DNA of 64,000 bases from JANXLS01 sp038227045 (GCA_038227045.1 JBBRQD010000006.1:42470-106469), one strand, 5' to 3'. Shown: positions 33,912-42,990, counted from the stretch's first letter. Notes: generated by a model not told the origin, from the sequence alone. Translations and numbers: made by a program.

Positions 33912-34330
33912 GGCTGGTTCCTCAACATAAGAAGGAATTCCTTTGGCGTTATGGCGGTAACGCCGAATTTTTCACTGCCTGCGAAATCGCGTACATTGTG
34001 TGTAACGATAAATTGGCATCCGCCTGCCACCGCCAACTCAAGAACCATGTCGTCGTTCGCGTCGCGCAAAAACGGGCGCCAAAGAAAGAATACATCCTGA
34101 TGAAGACAAAGGTTTGCGAGATACCTTAAAAATCGAATAACATCGTCCGGCGTTTTTCCGGGCGGCACGTTTTCTGGACGAACCAAAACCTCTTGCCATT
34201 CGCAATACAATGCGACTGACAATACCGGTTGAAAAGCGCGCGACGGCAGTTCTTCGATCAATGCATAGCTGGCACCTCGGTTAGAACGCGCAGCGGCTAC
34301 TAAAACCGAGGTGTCCATGACAGCACGCAT
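33908..34330 (-). CDS. PIN-domain toxin (COG1569-like)
   Basis: 140 residues. PIN nuclease features: MRAVMDTSVLVAAARS with the first Asp, the middle acid cluster DANDDMVLELAVAGG, and THNVRDF near the end. The putative metal site is complete. PIN toxins cut RNA. The antitoxin gene follows with a four-base overlap. Confidence 0.82.
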   Translation of the reverse strand: MRAVMDTSVLVAAARSNRGASYALIEELPSRAFQPVLSVALYCEWQEVLVRPENVPPGKTPDDVIRFLRYLANLCLHQDVFFLWRPFLRDANDDMVLELAVAGGCQFIVTHNVRDFAGSEKFGVTAITPKEFLLMLRNQP

Positions 34331-34412
34331 GGGTTAATTTTATCGTTAGTCCTTCGAAAAAGCAAGACTTTGCTTTTCCAGCGATTTGAAAGAGCGCCTT
34401 AAAAATATCGTC

Positions 34413-35906
34413 TCACACATGATACCATCGTTCGGCAACAAACAGCCACGCTTCAGTGGCCATTCCCGCCGTCATCGCGCCCGTCAACGTACACATAAAA
34501 TTGACCGCCCCCTTGCCGACGAATTTTAATTTGTCTTCAACCGTCGCGCCGAGAAGGCTGTCGACCGCCGTTCCGACTAGCCCGGCAAGAAAGATTGTCA
34601 CGCAGGCTCCCGCGAGAACCCACGATGGCAGCGCTTTGGCCGATCCGGAGGCGATCTGCACGAATCCCGTCGCGTATGCCGCGAACGCGATCACTCCGCT
34701 CGCTGCCACCGCGCCCGTTGTACCCAAAAGAGAGATCGCGCCGTTGGTGCCGTGCGGGACCGGCTTAAAGGTGGTGATCAAGCGCGGCTCATGTATCGAG
34801 AGCACGCCGATTTCGGAACTCGCCGTATCCGCCAGCGCCGCGGCGATCGCGCCGGCGAACGCCATCAGCAGCGTGGGCCGGCCGTGCAGCAGCGGGTACA
34901 GCGCGCAGCAGAGAGCCGGCACCAGCAGGTTCGCCATGACATTGGCGATGCCCCGCTTGCCTTCGTTGGCTTCCGCCGTGCGATTCGCCGTTTTCTTTTG
35001 GAGGCCCATTTTACTGAGCCCGCTGCCCAGGCCGACGAATAGCCCGAATAGAACGTAACCCTGCCAGTTCGCGTAAAAATAAATCAGCGTGCCCAGCGCC
35101 ATGCCCAGAACCGTGGCGGGAAAATCGGCGAAGCGGAACAACAGCACCGCCACGCCGAGCAGAGCGTTGGCAATCAATGCGTGAACCAGATTCTGCGGCT
35201 GAACGTGCGTGCCTTCGGGAAGGCGTTGCGTCGAGAATTTCAAGAAGTAAGCCGCAACGACAAGCGTGCCGGCGGAGACGAAAGGCACGCGCACGTTGTC
35301 GTCGAGCCGCACATCGACACTCTCGACCAGCGCTCCGCTTATGGCCGCCAGCACGGCGAGCGTCCAGACGTAGGGCAGCAGCGGCCAGCCGTCTTTTACA
35401 AAGAGCGGACAGGGCATCAGAAACAATGTCAGATAGGCGCTTCCGGTCGCAAAGAGCACGAACGCTCCGAAGCCGGCATACGTTTTCTTCGCGTTCCACG
35501 GCAATTTATGGGCGGGAATCAAGCGTCCGAAAAGACTGGCCGGCGCGTCGCCGCACGCCATCACCGCCCAGGCGGCGAACGCGGCGTACGGCGGAAAAAG
35601 CATAAAACACGCCGCCAGGGAACACGGGTAAATCCAGATCCCGCTGTGCCAGCCTTCGTTCTTGCGCACCACCATATTTAGCAGTGGCACATAGGGCAGC
35701 ACGAACGCGTTGAACAGCGTGACTGCGGCAAGAAAACCGGCGATCCAAAACGGAAGATATGGCAGCCATGCGCGCTGCGAGTCGAGTTTTTCGACGACGA
35801 GCATGATCAAGAGGAGCGGCAAGCCGACGGCAAAAAATACAGCGAAATGAACCAGATTGCGGAAGCCGGGCGAATGTGCGAGCAGACGACGAGGGGAGTC
35901 GGCCAT
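34413..35906 (-). CDS. Phytol/dolichol-kinase-like and DUF92 fusion membrane protein
   Basis: 497 residues with about 12 hydrophobic segments. The first half resembles the CTP-dependent phytol/dolichol kinase family: ACGDAPASLFGR (about 119-130) followed by NAKKTYAGFGAFVLFATGSAYL. The second half has DUF92 signatures: NEGKRGIANVMANLLVPALCC, AAALADTASSEIGVLS, PVPHGTNGAISLLGT, GTAVDSLLGATVED. In plants, VTE5 (phytol kinase) and VTE6 (a DUF92-type phytyl-phosphate kinase) act in sequence to turn phytol into phytyl diphosphate. A single chain carrying both would salvage an isoprenoid alcohol in two steps; this is inference. Confidence 0.78.
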   Translation of the reverse strand: MADSPRRLLAHSPGFRNLVHFAVFFAVGLPLLLIMLVVEKLDSQRAWLPYLPFWIAGFLAAVTLFNAFVLPYVPLLNMVVRKNEGWHSGIWIYPCSLAACFMLFPPYAAFAAWAVMACGDAPASLFGRLIPAHKLPWNAKKTYAGFGAFVLFATGSAYLTLFLMPCPLFVKDGWPLLPYVWTLAVLAAISGALVESVDVRLDDNVRVPFVSAGTLVVAAYFLKFSTQRLPEGTHVQPQNLVHALIANALLGVAVLLFRFADFPATVLGMALGTLIYFYANWQGYVLFGLFVGLGSGLSKMGLQKKTANRTAEANEGKRGIANVMANLLVPALCCALYPLLHGRPTLLMAFAGAIAAALADTASSEIGVLSIHEPRLITTFKPVPHGTNGAISLLGTTGAVAASGVIAFAAYATGFVQIASGSAKALPSWVLAGACVTIFLAGLVGTAVDSLLGATVEDKLKFVGKGAVNFMCTLTGAMTAGMATEAWLFVAERWYHV

Positions 35907-35947
35907 GAGTGCGGATTATACCGGCCCGGTGCAATTCGTGGGTTGAT

Positions 35948-37249
35948 CTACTTCGCGTCAAACAAGGTCATCAATTTAGCGCGCGTCCAGGGTACGTTGA
36001 CGAAACCGAGATGCCCGCCGTTGGGCAGAATCGTCACGCGTTTGCCGGCGGCGAACGCCTTGAAACTGGCCATATCCGACGCGGAGTTAAGCGGGTCGTC
36101 CTGCGCCAGGACGATTTCAGAGGTGGCGGGCTGCTTCTCGATCAGCGTCGGAAGGTCTGCCGCATGGATCAACGGTTCCAGGCTTGGCAGTCCGAGTTTA
36201 TTCTGCCAATACGGATACGACATACCATATCCGAATTTGATGAAGCCCCATTTCGACGCGTAATCCTCGCGCACATAACGGTCAGTGAATTCGTCGCCCT
36301 TCGGCAGTCTATTCAAGTGGTATTCGACGTCGGAGTAGGCGACGAGGCTGGGCAGTGTATAACGGAAGGAAGCCGACACGGCGGCCTTCAGCTTGCCATC
36401 CGGAATGGGCGAATCCGGATTTGACGGATCGGGATTTATTTTCTGCAGTGCCAACAGTTCAACGAGAGTGTACTTGCCGTAGGATTCGGCGTACCAGCCG
36501 TCGATGATCCGAGCGCTTTGTTCCAAGCGAATCGGGGGCGAATAAGCTTGAATTGCGGCAATTTCGAAGGGCAGCTTTTTATCGGCTGCCAGCGTGCCGA
36601 GAATCAGCGCCTGAACGCCGCCGTAGCTCATGCCCACCACGCCGATCTTTGTGACGTGCCCGGATATGCAACCGTGATGCAAAAAAGAGTCGATGATATT
36701 CTTTACGTACTCGGTTTCAGCCCACACATTTCCACTGACGCCCAGATGCGTGCGCGCGTTGAAATCCTGTACGAATGTCGAATCGAATGTCAGCACGTGA
36801 TAGCCGCGCTCGTAGTACCAGGAGGGCCACAACTTGGCAAAGTCGCCCTCGGCCCGCCCGCCAATGCCCAGCAGCAAGACAACCAGCGGTGCCGGTCCAT
36901 CTTGAATCGCGGCTTTGACTTGATATTTGCCGCAGATTCCGCACACATCCAGGAGGACCGATTTTTGGCAGGGAAAGCAGACGTTTTTAACGCCGACGTA
37001 TCCGGCCGCACTGGCGAAGAGGCCATCATTCCAGGGAAAACTGTAGGGCGGCAGCGGTTCGGACGTATGCGGTGCCTCAGGCGGCGCGGCGTTCGGGGCT
37101 GGGGATTGCACGACAGCCGGAACCTGCGGGGCGAGTGCCACAACTTCAGCTTTTACCAAAGGCGTCTCGGCGTCAGATGCGCCGGCGGCGGTGCATGCAA
37201 GCATGATGGACGCGATGGCGCTGAGTACAATGAATCGTGTGGAAGCCAC
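35948..37249 (-). CDS. Secreted alpha/beta hydrolase
   Basis: 433 residues from GTG 37249, preferred over the GTG two codons upstream because GGGAGG lies six bases before it. A signal peptide (ASTRFIVLSAIASIMLACT, possible lipobox LACT) and Pro/Ala-rich linker precede the hydrolase fold. The nucleophile is the Ser in VVGMSYGGVQAL; a late Asp lies in IVLAQDDPLN and the His in LPNGGHLGF. A Cys-rich stretch (NVCFPCQKSVLLDVCGICGK) before the fold is unusual and could hold disulfides. Substrate unknown. Confidence 0.8.
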   Translation of the reverse strand: MASTRFIVLSAIASIMLACTAAGASDAETPLVKAEVVALAPQVPAVVQSPAPNAAPPEAPHTSEPLPPYSFPWNDGLFASAAGYVGVKNVCFPCQKSVLLDVCGICGKYQVKAAIQDGPAPLVVLLLGIGGRAEGDFAKLWPSWYYERGYHVLTFDSTFVQDFNARTHLGVSGNVWAETEYVKNIIDSFLHHGCISGHVTKIGVVGMSYGGVQALILGTLAADKKLPFEIAAIQAYSPPIRLEQSARIIDGWYAESYGKYTLVELLALQKINPDPSNPDSPIPDGKLKAAVSASFRYTLPSLVAYSDVEYHLNRLPKGDEFTDRYVREDYASKWGFIKFGYGMSYPYWQNKLGLPSLEPLIHAADLPTLIEKQPATSEIVLAQDDPLNSASDMASFKAFAAGKRVTILPNGGHLGFVNVPWTRAKLMTLFDAK

Positions 37250-37324
37250 GGACACCCTCCCTGGTGGACATTAGTATTTACACGAATACTTTTAAGGACA
37301 AGCTTTAAACGATCAAATGGATTT

Positions 37325-37353
37325 TAAAGAAAAGGGGGCGGTCTCCCGCCCCC
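37325..37353 (-). terminator. Rho-independent terminator after the Lys/Glu-rich gene
   Basis: On the minus strand, stem GGGGGCGG / CCGCCCCC (loop of four) followed by CTTTTCTTT. It lies about 55 bases past the stop codon of the charged protein gene and about 75 bases before the hydrolase start. Confidence 0.75.
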
Positions 37354-37407
37354 TCTAATTACAAGAAAAATCGCGTTATGCGCGGTTAAAAAGCCGTTCA
37401 TTCGTGG

Positions 37408-37833
37408 TTACTCTTCTTCGTCCGAATCCAGATCCTCGCGAATCTGTTCGATTTCGCGCTTCATGGATTCGTGTCGGGCTCTAATGAGGCCGAGGCGCGA
37501 GAGAGGTTTGCCGGGTTCGCCGCCATTTTTTTCCGCATCGGCACCAGACTTGGCGCCACGGCGGCCTTTGGCGGATTTCGGCTGCGGTGGCGCCTCCTCT
37601 TCGGCCTCAATTTCTTCCTCACCGGCTTCAGCGTCCTCGTCCGGAGTGATATCCGCAGGCTCGTCGTCGGCCTCCACGCTCTTCGCGCCTGTATCGGGCT
37701 CGTCGTCCTCGATTTTAGCCGAGCGTTTCGACACCGATTTCAGCTTCTTGGAGTGGGATTTCTTCTTGAGCTTGGACGAGCGCTCTTTTTCCTTGTCACT
37801 GTCCTTGGCCTTTTCTTTGTCTTTATCTTTCAT
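37408..37833 (-). CDS. Highly charged low-complexity protein
   Basis: 141 residues: a Lys/Ser-rich start (KDKDKEKAKDSDKEKERS, then KKKSHSKKLKSVSKRS), an acidic middle (EDAEAGEEEIEAEEEAP), and a short mixed-charge helix at the end (LIRARHESMKREIEQIRED then DLDSDEEE). No known family; the pattern suggests a disordered nucleic-acid- or protein-binding tail with a coiled-coil end. Good terminator downstream supports a real gene. Confidence 0.6.
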   Translation of the reverse strand: MKDKDKEKAKDSDKEKERSSKLKKKSHSKKLKSVSKRSAKIEDDEPDTGAKSVEADDEPADITPDEDAEAGEEEIEAEEEAPPQPKSAKGRRGAKSGADAEKNGGEPGKPLSRLGLIRARHESMKREIEQIREDLDSDEEE

Positions 37834-37960
37834 GTCCTGTTTCCGAAAAAAGCGCGGGATGCCGAAAGCCGGAATTGCGTTTTGAAAACGCAGCGAAGCT
37901 TCGCGATCGAGCGCGGGTCATTTGCGTGGCATTGAAAAAGTAGGACGCATCCGCGCAAAG

Positions 37961-38386
37961 TTAAAATGCATCGAAACGATTTTTTCGCGGCGGGGGACTG
38001 CCCGGCTGCGGGTGCGACGGAGAAGACGGCGGTCCCGCTGCGGGTCGCGCCGGCATGAGGCCGGAACGCTGAGCCGACCGCGGCGGAGCGGAGCCCGAAA
38101 CGGCTTCCAATTCGGCCAGCGCCCGTTTCATGGCGTCCAACGCGCTCGCCAGCGTTTCGCGCGCGGTGTTCATTTCCGGCAGGGCTTCGCCATCGGCGCT
38201 CACCGGCCCGTGTTGAAAGATCTGGTGGACAGTTGTCAGAAAGCGCTGTTTCTCAACCTGGTACAGCACGTCGCGTATGCGCGATTCTGTTTTTTTCAAT
38301 TCTTCTTCGAATTGTTCGATTTCGTTGCGCAGGATTTCAATCTGCTCGAAGTTGCTCAATTGATGCGTGAGAGGCGGCAACGGCAT
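37961..38386 (-). CDS. Small coiled-coil protein
   Basis: 142 residues from ATG 38386 (AGGA nine bases upstream). A coiled coil (NFEQIEILRNEIEQFEEELK, KTESRIRDVLYQVEKQRF) is followed by a second helix (ARETLASALDAMKRALAELE) and a Pro/Ser-rich tail ending in PPPRKNRFDAF. An open frame extends upstream to 38818 but runs through a long palindrome and is not coding. No family recognised. Confidence 0.55.
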   Translation of the reverse strand: MPLPPLTHQLSNFEQIEILRNEIEQFEEELKKTESRIRDVLYQVEKQRFLTTVHQIFQHGPVSADGEALPEMNTARETLASALDAMKRALAELEAVSGSAPPRSAQRSGLMPARPAAGPPSSPSHPQPGSPPPRKNRFDAF

Positions 38387-38540
38387 GGTGAAATTTCCTA
38401 GGCATGTCGGTTCGCGTACAGCGGACGCGCAAAGTAAAGAACCCATAGTATCACGACTTCCCGCGCATTCAAATTTGGTTTTTTGATTTTGACGCGCCGA
38501 AAGCGCACGTATAACTAAGGGCTTGCCTGCTGCCTCTTTA

Positions 38541-38700
38541 TTTCTCTCGCAAAGGCGCAAAGACGCGAAGAACGGCAAGACAAGCAGACAGCGAGACAAG
38601 GAGAACGGGTACATGAAATTTGAGCGTGTCGCCGATCCCCTTGAAATTTGTCGGTCTTTTTTCGCTGTTCTTTGCGTCTTTGCGCCTTTGCGAGAGAACA
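38541..38700. repeat. Long inverted repeat with ~35-base arms (GCAAAGGCGCAAAGACGC-type)
   Basis: The 351-base gap 38387-38737 holds this element and no gene. Left arm TTCTCTCGCAAAGGCGCAAA onward, right arm CTTTGCGCCTTTGCGAGAGA reversed, matching over about 35 bases with two mismatches. The 88 bases between hold ACAAGCAGACAGCGAGACAA and two facing ATTTGA-like words. It looks like a small non-autonomous inverted-repeat element. Confidence 0.75.
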
Positions 38701-38737
38701 TTAACGGGCGGGTTCGCCGGATTGGAGGCCTAAATAC

Positions 38738-39217
38738 GTGAGCGAAATGTTTCATGAAGTGATAAAAATCGCGGTGGTTTTCGGGATTGTGCTGCTGTGC
38801 TTCTGGCTCTTTAAGCATCGCACGCGCACGAGCATCGAACCGGGCGACAAGAGCATGGATGTGAGCGGGTTTCCCGAAGGCGGATACAGCGTCGACACGT
38901 CCGCCTCAGCGCTCTCCGGACTTAAGTCCGGTGCCTTTGTCGCCTATCGAAATCCGAAGGAGCCGGCCCGCGTCAACATTGCACGCGTGATCGGCGTGGA
39001 AGGCGCGCGCATCGAAGTCACCCTTAAAGAGGTGCTCGTCAACGGCGCGCCGATCAACAAGCGCATTGAGACAAACACGTGGACGATTCCGGAAACGCTC
39101 GTTCCACGCGGCTGTGCATACCTCCTGGCCGACGACCCTCTCTTGGGCATGGATTCGAAACAAGTCGGCCCGGTGCCGTTCTCCTATATCCTGGGCACGG
39201 TCACGCCTTCACGTTAA
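38738..39217 (+). CDS. Signal-peptidase-I-like protein without the catalytic lysine
   Basis: 159 residues from GTG 38738 (GGAGG nine bases upstream). One membrane helix (IAVVFGIVLLCFWLF) precedes a domain following the signal peptidase I plan: GDKSMDVSGFPEGGYSV in place of the SGSM-PT box, NIARVIGVEGARIEV where active enzymes have VKRVIGLPGD, VLVNGAPI, and ADDPLLGMDSKQVGPVPFSYILG where GDN-x-SxDSR occurs. The Ser of box B is there but the Lys of box D reads Ala. It is probably an inactive relative or has another role. First gene of a plus-strand cluster. Confidence 0.65.
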   Translation: MSEMFHEVIKIAVVFGIVLLCFWLFKHRTRTSIEPGDKSMDVSGFPEGGYSVDTSASALSGLKSGAFVAYRNPKEPARVNIARVIGVEGARIEVTLKEVLVNGAPINKRIETNTWTIPETLVPRGCAYLLADDPLLGMDSKQVGPVPFSYILGTVTPSR

Positions 39218-39231
39218 TTCTTTGAGGCCCC

Positions 39232-41391
39232 ATGAAAATCGGTTCGATCGAACTATCCACACCGGCGTTTGTGTACGCGGCGATCCTCGCGGGGCTGGCC
39301 GTGCTGGTTCCCGCCGTCGCGGTGTCTCGCTGGAGCGCCATTCGCGAGTCGTGGAATCGCGACACGGTTATCAACGCCGCTGCCGAAGGAGGCGATTCCA
39401 TCGAGGCCGGGGTGGCCGCATGCAAAGCCTTGATCGCCGCCGATCCGTCAAAGGCCGCGCCGCGGTTGCATCTCGGCTGCCTGCTCGCGGCGGCGAAGAA
39501 TTACAAGGAAGCTCAAGAGGCGTTCGAGCACGTTCCCGATGCGGCCAAGGCGACAGCCGACGAAAAATCGCTCGCGTTAACCGGTGCAGCGTGCGCATTG
39601 TGTCTCGATGGCGCCGTGGGCGGCAAGCCCGCGCATTTGGACGACGCTGAAAAACTGCTTAAGAAGGCGATTGAATTCAAAGATACGCCCGACGCGCTGG
39701 CCGCCATGGCCATCCTGAAAAGCTGGAAATCCGAACGCGCCGCGGATGTTGACGCGTTCGTCAGCAAAGCCTTGAGTTCTCCGCCTGCCCCAGCGCCCGG
39801 ATTGCTTGCGGAACTTTATAAGCTGAACGGTTCGCTTCTCGCGCGCAACCATCGGGCCGCCGACGCGGCCAATGCGTTTCAAAGCGCGAAGGCCGTCAAT
39901 CCGGCCGATCTTCAAATGGACGCCGCCGCGAGGCTGACGCTTCTCGCGACGCTCAACGAACCCGGCATGAACTCCGCCGCGCGCCGCATAGCGATCGAAA
40001 AAATGATGCTGGATCTCGAAAAATTTGGCAAGGCGAAAAGAGACGCGTTGCTGGCCATCGGCATGGCGTGGCACGCCTTCAATGGAGAGGCGGATTATAC
40101 AGACCCAAATGGACCGTTCGAAAAAGCGTGCGCCACGTTCAAAACGATGCTCGATCTCGACAAGAAAGATGTGCTTGCATACAAGAATTACGCCTCGCTG
40201 TTGGAGGAACGCGTGGCCGCGCTGTCCGCGGAACTGACCGCGCCGGTGACGGGTCTGAAGGGTGAAACGACGCACGCAGGAGGCGGATGGGCGGCCGACA
40301 CAGTCCCCGAAAACGCCACCGGCGGGAGCGGCCTCCCGGACAAGGCGGATATGCTTCGCCTTGGAAAAATCGCCAATTTCCTGCGCGAAGAACAAGTCGT
40401 CTGGGAGCAATTGCTCGCTCGCGCCGAGCCTTCCAAGGAAGACAAGATCGACGCGAAGCTGCGCATTATCGCGTGCGGACGGCACAAAGCGTTGATAGGT
40501 GCCGCGACCCGGCCCATACGGCGGGACACCAGCTACAATGTCATCCTGGATCCAGGCGACGAGCAAATCTTGAAACAACTGCTGCCCACGGCCACGGATT
40601 TGGCGGCGTTGGACGAGAGCGGACAAGGGAATTACGTCATGGGGCTGCTGCTGATCGAAAAAGGCGATCTGACAGGCGCGCGCACGGCGCTTTTGGAATC
40701 CAGTAAGCGCGGATTCAAATCGGCCGAGCTGACAAAGCTGCTCGCGACGCTGGATGCAAAGACGAAAGTGCTCGATTCCGGACCGTCGCCAACGGAACGC
40801 CAATTCGGCGCAGCCCCGCTGATTCGCGCCACCCTCGAAAGCCCGCTGGGACTCGGCGCGCTGAAAGGATTGAAGATTACGCTCGACGGAAAGAACGTTC
40901 CGGCTTCGATTTTTGGATCGCAGATTTTATACACTCCGCGCGAATCCGAAATGGGCGGCGGCGAGCACGTCGTCAAGTTTTCAGTAAACGACGCGTCCGG
41001 CGCGCCGATCGAATTATCGCAATTTGACTACCAGATCGACAAACAGCCGCCCGAATGGAAAGTCGAACCCGCGTCCGGAACGGTCAAAGGCGACGCGGTT
41101 TTCAACATCAGCGTGGCGGATCCTTCCGGCGTGGATTGGGCGTCCCTCAGTGCGGGAATTCGCGCAAAGACTGCAAACAGCCCGCTCGACGTCGTCGTGG
41201 CAAAAAACGGCCGTTACAGTCACAGCCTGCCCGCCATCAATGTGAGATCAGCAGAAGCCATTCTGCGTTCGCCGTTCAAATTGGTTACGCCGAATCCGCT
41301 TCTGCCGGGCGAATATACCTTGTGGATTGAAGTTCGCGATCTGGCGGGCAACAAACTCAAGGATGAAAAAGCTTACAGCGTTGAAAAATAA
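39232..41391 (+). CDS. Membrane-anchored TPR and Ig-like protein
   Basis: 719 residues with an N-terminal helix (FVYAAILAGLAVLVPAVAV), several TPR-like helix pairs (DPSKAAPRLHLGCLLAAAKN, KEAQEAFEHVPDAAKA, GNYVMGLLLIEKGDLTGART) and a C-terminal beta region with two Ig-like parts (VVKFSVNDASGAPIELSQFD, VEPASGTVKGDAVFNISVAD, LWIEVRDLAGNKL). It follows the signal-peptidase-like gene by 14 bases and likely sits in the same operon. Probably holds an outside complex. Confidence 0.7.
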   Translation: MKIGSIELSTPAFVYAAILAGLAVLVPAVAVSRWSAIRESWNRDTVINAAAEGGDSIEAGVAACKALIAADPSKAAPRLHLGCLLAAAKNYKEAQEAFEHVPDAAKATADEKSLALTGAACALCLDGAVGGKPAHLDDAEKLLKKAIEFKDTPDALAAMAILKSWKSERAADVDAFVSKALSSPPAPAPGLLAELYKLNGSLLARNHRAADAANAFQSAKAVNPADLQMDAAARLTLLATLNEPGMNSAARRIAIEKMMLDLEKFGKAKRDALLAIGMAWHAFNGEADYTDPNGPFEKACATFKTMLDLDKKDVLAYKNYASLLEERVAALSAELTAPVTGLKGETTHAGGGWAADTVPENATGGSGLPDKADMLRLGKIANFLREEQVVWEQLLARAEPSKEDKIDAKLRIIACGRHKALIGAATRPIRRDTSYNVILDPGDEQILKQLLPTATDLAALDESGQGNYVMGLLLIEKGDLTGARTALLESSKRGFKSAELTKLLATLDAKTKVLDSGPSPTERQFGAAPLIRATLESPLGLGALKGLKITLDGKNVPASIFGSQILYTPRESEMGGGEHVVKFSVNDASGAPIELSQFDYQIDKQPPEWKVEPASGTVKGDAVFNISVADPSGVDWASLSAGIRAKTANSPLDVVVAKNGRYSHSLPAINVRSAEAILRSPFKLVTPNPLLPGEYTLWIEVRDLAGNKLKDEKAYSVEK

Positions 41392-41480
41392 GACGAAGGA
41401 TGAATTGTGAAGGATGAAATACGGTTGAGCGCGAAGCCGTTTTCTTTCTCGTCCTTCATACTTCATCATTCATCCTTCCA
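41391..41480. repeat. GAAGGATGAA-type dispersed palindrome, copy 4
   Basis: GACGAAGGATGAATTGTGAA and GGATGAAATACGG on the left face CTCGTCCTTCATACTTCATC and ATTCATCCTTCC on the right. It fills the gap between the TPR gene and the cyclase-fold gene and extends the latter's open frame by 30 false codons. Confidence 0.7.
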
Positions 41481-41496
41481 TTCGGAGACCGATCCA

Positions 41497-42990
41497 GTGA
41501 CCTGCAACAATTGCGGCAACGTTGTGAAATTGCGCAGCGAGTTCTGTCCGATTTGCGGGCAGCGCATGGTTCACAGCATGGACGACATCATCGCGTCCTC
41601 TCATGACGACGCTGCGCGGCGGCACGGCGATGCGCTGATTGGCAAGTTTCGCGCGGGCATCGCCGCCTTGCTGATTCTCTTTTCGGTTGTGCTGGGAGTC
41701 ATTCTTCTCTATGACAAGAAGCTGACGTTCGACGGCTCGGCATTGCCGGCGTTTCAAGCCAATGCGCCGATTGCATCGGGCGTTCCGGGGGAATCGTTGG
41801 AAAAACCGTATGTCGACCCGCGTCCGCTTCCGCCGCTTCCGACGCCGGTGGTGCGTGTAATGGGGCATCGCCTGGATCCGGTGCGGGCCGTGCTGCGCGG
41901 GACCAATGGAGGCGGAGCGCGCGAATTCGATGCAGCCATCAAAGGCGGTTTGCAGTTTTTGAACAAGTGGCAGGAAAAGGACGGCGGCTGGCCCGTGTCG
42001 ATTATTCCGGGACAATTGCCGCAGGGCGAAACGGCGGATTTCAAGTGGGGAAGGGTAGGTGTGTCGAGTCTGGTATTGCTGGCGTTTTTGGGAGACGGGC
42101 ATACATGGATTAGCGAGGCCAACGGCACGCGCGACACCTACGCCGAAACGGTGCGGCGCGGAATTGCCTTTCTGCTATCCGCTCAGGATCCCGTCACGGG
42201 CCGCTTTGGGGCCATCAAGCGTGAGTTCATGTACAATCATTCCATGGCCACGCTCGCGCTGGTGGAGGCGGCCGCATTGACCGGCGATGTGGAATTGAAA
42301 ACGCGCGCGACCAAGGCGGTGGAGTTTCTGATCCAGGTTCAGACAACGCAGGGAGGCTGGGAATATTACGGCCGCACGGAATCGGATCTGGCGGATATTT
42401 CATCGAGCGCATGGCCCGTGCAGGCGCTGGCCGCGGCGCGCGAAGCGCAGATCGCCGTGCCTGACGAAGCTTTTTCGCGCGTGCTGCAATTCTATCGAAA
42501 ATCGACGCAGCGCGATCGCGCGATTTATCGCCTGACCAAAGACGACGGAGTGTACCTGCCCAGCCGTTCCGGAATGGTGCTGATGTCCCGGCTGCTCTGC
42601 GGCGAAAGCACCACCGAACCCGATATCGCCGCATTGAGCACGAAACTTCTCGGTTTTGTGCCGAAGGTCAAGCCGGATTGGGGACGAAGCTGGAATCCGA
42701 AGGCCAAAGATGCCGCCGACCGCGCCGCATTCAATCCGTACATGCTTTATTTCTGCACGTACGGAATGTTCTTCGCTGGTGGCAAGGAATGGACGGAGTG
42801 GAACGATAAAACGTCGCGGGCGATCTTCGACATGCAGGACAACGATGGCGCCTGGCGAGCGAACGACGTATTTTCAGGCCAGGGCGGTACGTGTTATTCG
42901 ACGGCGATGTGCGTGCTCTCGCTGCAGGTCCATCATCGCATCGTTCATTCGGTGGCGTCGAAAAGCACGCCGAGGTCGAAGGACGAATGA
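41497..42990 (+). CDS. Zinc-ribbon membrane protein with squalene-cyclase-like repeats
   Basis: 497 residues from GTG 41497 (GGAG ten bases upstream). The first residues form a zinc ribbon, CNNCGNVVKLRSEFCPICGQ; a membrane helix follows (GIAALLILFSVVLGVILLY). The rest has the alpha-barrel look of prenyltransferase/squalene cyclase repeats: KGGLQFLNKWQEKDGGWPVS, RRGIAFLLSAQDPVTGRFG, KAVEFLIQVQTTQGGWEYYG, AIFDMQDNDGAWRANDVF and YSTAMCVLSLQ. No DxDD cyclase motif was seen, so it is more likely a binding scaffold, as common in planctomycetes. It overlaps the next gene by four bases. Confidence 0.75.
   Translation: MTCNNCGNVVKLRSEFCPICGQRMVHSMDDIIASSHDDAARRHGDALIGKFRAGIAALLILFSVVLGVILLYDKKLTFDGSALPAFQANAPIASGVPGESLEKPYVDPRPLPPLPTPVVRVMGHRLDPVRAVLRGTNGGGAREFDAAIKGGLQFLNKWQEKDGGWPVSIIPGQLPQGETADFKWGRVGVSSLVLLAFLGDGHTWISEANGTRDTYAETVRRGIAFLLSAQDPVTGRFGAIKREFMYNHSMATLALVEAAALTGDVELKTRATKAVEFLIQVQTTQGGWEYYGRTESDLADISSSAWPVQALAAAREAQIAVPDEAFSRVLQFYRKSTQRDRAIYRLTKDDGVYLPSRSGMVLMSRLLCGESTTEPDIAALSTKLLGFVPKVKPDWGRSWNPKAKDAADRAAFNPYMLYFCTYGMFFAGGKEWTEWNDKTSRAIFDMQDNDGAWRANDVFSGQGGTCYSTAMCVLSLQVHHRIVHSVASKSTPRSKDE

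Noticed and set aside
38387..38818. N-terminal extension of the coiled-coil protein
   Set aside because: The extra frame runs through the long inverted repeat and into the signal-peptidase-like gene on the other strand; the ATG at 38386 has its own ribosome site.
138..41480. GGATGAA repeats as a CRISPR array
   Set aside because: Units are 7-10 bases, unevenly spaced and in inverted order, without spacers of constant size or cas genes.
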